64,000 nucleotides of DNA, from positions 28,009,554 through 28,073,553 of the forward strand of contig NC_090282.1 of NCBI RefSeq assembly GCF_037392515.1. The letters run 5' to 3'. Position 1 is the first letter of the stretch; every line of letters begins with the position of its first letter. This document shows positions 48,101 to 54,100 of this stretch, piece after piece. The notes under the pieces are model-generated. The model ran no database searches. It was not told the DNA's origin and saw only the letters and a program-made list of their open reading frames with translations. The translations under genes were made by a program, and so were the position numbers. Source of the DNA: Haliotis asinina (Eukaryota; Mollusca; Gastropoda; Lepetellida; Haliotidae).

Positions 48101-51100
48101 CAAATATAACAGCTCAAGATTATAGCATTGTTTGCTGAGGAACCGCAGGATCTGATGGTATTACTGTGTGGCTTGATAGAAAAGCAAAATAAACAAGGAT
48201 TATCACCGTGTGATACAGGCTTAGAGACTGACGTGTAGCCTATTGTCACACATTGTGTCGCAAGATATGTACAGTATCTGTCTTTTCTTTCATTATATAG
48301 CATTCATTATGTAGCGTCCATTATGTATCACTTTATGAAAGAAATCACGTTTTAAAATAGAGACTCAAGTGACTTGTTGGTGTATGTATGTATGTATGTA
48401 TGTATGTATGTATGTATGTATGTATGTATGTATGTATGTATGTATGTATGTATGTATGTATGTATGTATGTATGTATGTATGTATGTCTTTTATAGCATA
48501 TGTATATATGGATGTGTTAGTTAGCCTGGGTGCTCAACATATCTTACATTAATATGCACTAGACAACACACTGTATATGTAGGAATTGATGCATCTCAAA
48601 ACAATTTATGAATTCGGACAGCATTCTATTCTAAGACATTTTGTCACATCGCGTAAGTGTACTTCCAAAACATTCAGGACGGATTCGGCTTTTCTACACA
48701 GGGTAGGTCAAACAACACACATCTGTTTCACAAGCGTTTGGAGCCTTGGGATTTCCTTTCAGTCCCCAGGATTATTGTTAATATGAAGTGTAACCGCACG
48801 TCTTTCCATTGGTCGGATCTGTTATTATAGCCTTTGTGCTATCTCTGGTTGTGTACATTACCAAGGAGCCTAGTCTGTCGTACAGACCCTGAAGTATGTA
48901 TATCCAAGAAAGCCCACGCAAGTCTAGAAAACGTGGCGGCAAGTCTAGTCTAGATTTCCATAGCTTCAAGAAGTCTCAGGGCTCAATTTCATTATGTTAT
49001 TTTTTTCACTATGAACGTTTTTTTCAGTAAAATATGTTCATTTCAGAGACTAGCTGTTAATCTACAAGGAGCCCACCATTTTCATTTCAGAGGTGATGAG
49101 TGGAATCGCGTACCGGATGACGTCAAGCTGGAACTTGAACTGACGTCACAGGACGACGGGGAATTCTGGATGTCTTTTCAGGACTTCCGGCGAGAGTATT
49201 GTAATATGATCATCTGTAATTTATCTCCCGACTTCGACCATGACGGCATCAGTGATAAAGCAGGTTCGAATATATCAGTTCGTGTGTATCTTGCTTGATG
49301 GGGCTCTTTGAGAGCTAAAGAAAGTTGTTTGTCTTCTAAACATTCTCACAATGTGTTAATGTATTGTGCGAGTCCACACGTTACCACTATCACTATGCAT
49401 ATGGTTACAGAGTACCAGAGATACATGAAGGGACGCTGGCGTAGCGGTGTTAACGCTGGAGGGTGGCTGGAGTGCGAGTCTTTTAATACCAACCCCCAGT
49501 ATCTTCTCACAATGTACTCCGACGGTAAGTAGAAGTAACTCTCTCTCTCCCCTCTCTCTCCCCCTCCCCCGTCTCTTCCCCCTTCTCTCTCTCTTCGTGG
49601 GTGTGCGTGCGTGCGTCTTCCAAGTGAGGGACAGAGAGGCTTTCTCGCTTTCCTGTAGAAAAGTACATTTTCTTTAAGTGGCCTTTTTTCTGCGTACAGG
49701 TAATTACATTACACGTGGATTGTTAGACTCTAAACTGCGCCATTCAGGTTGTAAGTGTTTGAGACCCGTGAAGGTCCCGGGGTAAAATAGGCCTTCAGCA
49801 ACCCATGCTTGCCATAAAAGGCGACTATGCTTGTCGTAAGAGGCAACTAACGGGATCGAGTGGTCAGGCTTGGTTGACACATGTCATCGGTTCCCAATTG
49901 CGCAGACCGATGCTCATGTTGTTGATCACTGGATTGTCTGGTCCAGACTCGATTATTTACAGACCTCCACCATATGGCTGGAATATTGCTGAGTTCGGTG
50001 TAAAACTAAAGTCACTCACTCACTGTAAGTGTTTCGGGATTTTATGTAACTTTCAACAAATGTTCTCTATGATGACATCACCTCTGGTAACCACCCACAC
50101 TCTACAGTCATATGAAGCGGTACTAAAATGTCAGACACATTTGACAAATGTATACACGAACCTGTGAAACTTTGTTCAATAGCGGGTCTTGTTCTCAGTA
50201 TACATGTTGTATGTAGTTAGTTTGTTCCATCCCAATGGAACTAGTCAGAATGCTCTGCTCATGACGCTTCGTGACTGTTGTATTGTGCACATAAACACGA
50301 AAAATTAGGATGTTTTCTTTGGTCCACGATGCTTGGCGTTAGATTTCGAGTGAGTGAGTAAATATATAATTGTGTGAGTATAGTTTTACGTCGCTTTTAA
50401 GCGTGACGCTTCAACCTCTAGGGTACGTATTTACTTAACATCATTCATGATTGTATACGAAACTTCATGTACGTATTTAACGTGTGTCTCAGCTAAATGT
50501 TTACTGGATTCCATATGCGAGAATCAAATATCATTGCAAAAATTGCTAATTTATGTTGACTAGTTATAGGATCTCAATAAAGAGATCGTGTTATGTGTGA
50601 CAACTATACATTACTACATGTACAGGTATCGTTGGACTTACCATTGGTGTTAGAGTCGTGCTGTTCAGTGTACTTATAACAAATTCATGTCTCACAGCGA
50701 GCGTACAGAGGCGGTACTCGGGTCGTCTCCCCTTGGCTGTGGCGCTTCTCCAGGTCTACCACCGTCAGGAAACGTTAGAGGGTGGCGAGATACATGCAGT
50801 GGGGTTTGAAATTTTCCAGGTAAATGACTAACGAAGATGCCATGAACAGCTCCATTAGAATATTTCAGCTTATATTTCCACACCCCTACACGTATGATAT
50901 TTTGATGTGCGGAATGTCAAGGGTTGCCTATTCGCAAGGCAACATGATATCTTTTAGTGATGTTCGGAAGCAGAAGTTGATGTCAGTGCCGACAAGTAAC
51001 ATAAAATCTACAAAAACTTACTACTATACTGACCTTAGACATATAATAGAATATGTATCAACACGTTTCTATATTTATAGATGGGCAGATCAGGCGGCAT

Positions 51101-54100
51101 CGACCGTATATTGACATCCAGTTCGTTCGTTGGACTAACGCCAAAAGTTTTGTTGTGTAGCTTACATTTTACGCTCGTTTTGTGACTTCTGGCTGGTACC
51201 AGAACCCCGATTCACAAAGATATCGTAGCGAGGGCCGAACCCCCATTGCTGTAAATGGACTTGCTGTAACAATAACGGTCGTAGCGCTACGATTGCTTGC
51301 GAAACCGGACCCAGCGTGGAGGAAATGGTTCCTCTTTCCACGAACATGTCGAATCATCACTGATCGAATCATATTATGTTACAGCAATTCAGCCTTTAGG
51401 GCCCAATGGTATATGCTTCGGTGGATAATAAAGACTAGTTATTCTCTCAGACTGGCATCTACGGGATTTTTTAAACGAACTAGTGTGTGAACACGTGGTT
51501 TGCCAATGTACTGATCCCGTTCCATTTATTAAATATTAATGTTTCTCGCATGCCAGAGTTCTTTGGTATTTCTACAAATCTGGAATAGTGGGTATTTATC
51601 GTGAAAAGGGTAGTTATAACACTCTGGTCGTGAACAACAGTTCATGCAGAAAATGTGGCTATTGTTTCAGCTACGAGAGAGACCTACTGGTGCTCTAAGT
51701 CAGGACTTCTTTCAATCCTCGGATCCACTCATGCCGGAAAATGAAGAAACCTACGCAGAATACCGCGAGACATCCGGGCGATTCTTCCTCGATCCGGGAG
51801 ACTACCTGCTTGTTCCGAGTACCCATCAACCCAACAAGTCACGTGATTACCTGCTGCGGATCTTTTCTGTCAGTAAAATGGAGTGCAAGTAAGTCATCCT
51901 GGATGTCAGATCCATGCAAAGCGGTTGGTAATATTTTTGGACATTTTGCAGATAGACCTAAAGTTGTACCATTTAGTGTATTTTTGTTTGTATTGTGTGC
52001 TTTAGCGTAAATGTTGACATCTTTCAGCCCTTTGGCGCACTGTATCGCTGTGGAAACGTGAGATCTTGGATGTGTTCACAAGGCAGCAGCGTGAAGCCGT
52101 ATTGTACGAAGTCGTCTTAAGGCGCTCCTACGTATCCAAGGCTTGAACTGATGATGGGAGAGCATGGCACTGTACTTCCTACAGTGTGTGTGGTTTTCAG
52201 TTTAACAATGGAAGAATACCGAAGACGAAACAATTACCGAGACAAACGAAACACGTTTCATCAGTGTGGGTTTTGTGACAACCGGTAACGCTCTGATTCA
52301 CTCGACATATTCAGTTACCTGAATAATCTGAGGTGACTACATGTGGTCTAAATGTCGAAGACAATCTCTGTTGATAGCATTGCAGATGTTGACTGACCAT
52401 ATTTCCATGGATGAACGTTTTACATGTGAGAAAACCCTTCTGCCTTATAAAAATCTCAGGATACAAAGTGAAGTCACGGGCAGCTTGGACTGCCCCTCCC
52501 CCTTTCTTATGACATGGACTTAACCTTGTACATGCAAACATCACCTATATTCACGCGAATGTGTCACTAATCTTCCTTGAATTTGTCTGTATACCAGGTA
52601 TGAAAAAAGTAATATTATGTCAGTCTCAATAATGGAAAAAAACTAATAATATTTGATTTTTGAACCATTTAATTACTGCGTCTCGCTTCATATATGTAAC
52701 GTAAGATATGCAAATCCAATTACGCTACTTTATGTTTAATGAGGCTTGAAGTCAAGGTAGCGACATTCCTTTTACGTATATAACAGCCATCTTTCATACA
52801 ATCTCTTCTTGATGAAGCTTAAGCAGGTGCGAGTCCACCAACACGTGTGGAGCAAGGGATTACAGTGTGTGAATCTACATGTTTAATAACGTGATGTTTA
52901 ACCATACAATCAAATGATTTTGACTTATTATTAATATTTTTATTATCGGTATGAATCAATTGTTCTAGTGTACAATCATATCCTGTATCTTGCCATGTAA
53001 ATACAACCGACATTTCCAGCAATTTGTATGTACTGAAGATGTCTTTGTTTAATGCTTCTATTTCAATAATCAGAATTAACAAATTCATCTTTACCACGGC
53101 ACGAAGGAGCAATCCCATCCTTTTCCTTGTGTGATTGTCTCCAAAGCCACTGATACTTAACCCTAACTCCGTCACAACCCATACCTCCTGAAAGAAAGCC
53201 TATCTTCCGAACTGTTATTTAACCTAATTTTCATGCATCTTCAAAATTAATTTCTTTCAGCTTCTCAACGAAAGTAAAAAATGTTATCTCATGAAACACG
53301 TCACTCAAGGGAGTGGTGTCTTTATTAATAATTTACATATTTTTCGCATCTAATGAATCACAATGAGATTTAGACATACATTTAGGCAGTTTCTTCAAAA
53401 TGTGTCTAGTTGAAGTGTTATTTTACATATGGATATAAACAATTCACCGGAAATGGATTTCAGGGACTGGTACCGGGATGACTTTTACGGAGAAGCCTGT
53501 ACAGTGTGAATGACACCCCTGCTAAACTTTGTGTACAAAGAAAGCGACCTCCTGCATGTAATGTACACAAATGCTGACCCACTCCCTTGCACACAGAATG
53601 AGCGATCCCTCCATAAAATCATCATCACTACTCACACCACAAACTATAACTTACGAACGGCCCCTTTTGCATCTTTTTCTTCCTGATTTTGTTTGAGATA
53701 AAGGACATGTAAGTACAGATGGTGTATTTGATGGAGGCTCTTGTCACCTCTCATTGTGATATCTCTTAAATATCAACAGTGCCATCCATATGCAGTAAAA
53801 CATGAAAAACACAAAAGTACAATTAGGGAAGCACTCGTAAAATATCTTATTCCGTCCATGCGAACACTTTCGGCAATGAAGCTTTCGTTCAATATGAGGG
53901 CCTTGAATGGAAGGAACACGTTAACACTCAGTCTATCCTTTCCCACTTTGTCGCACACATTATTACAAACCGCCTGGAAGTTAAGTTTACCCCGATTTTT
54001 GTACGCATGTATGGCCTCAAGATTGCTGTGTTCCAGCAAGTGTGTTCTTGATGACGAGTTTAAATGTTCGTTAAAATCCTTTTAACATATATACTTTCAT

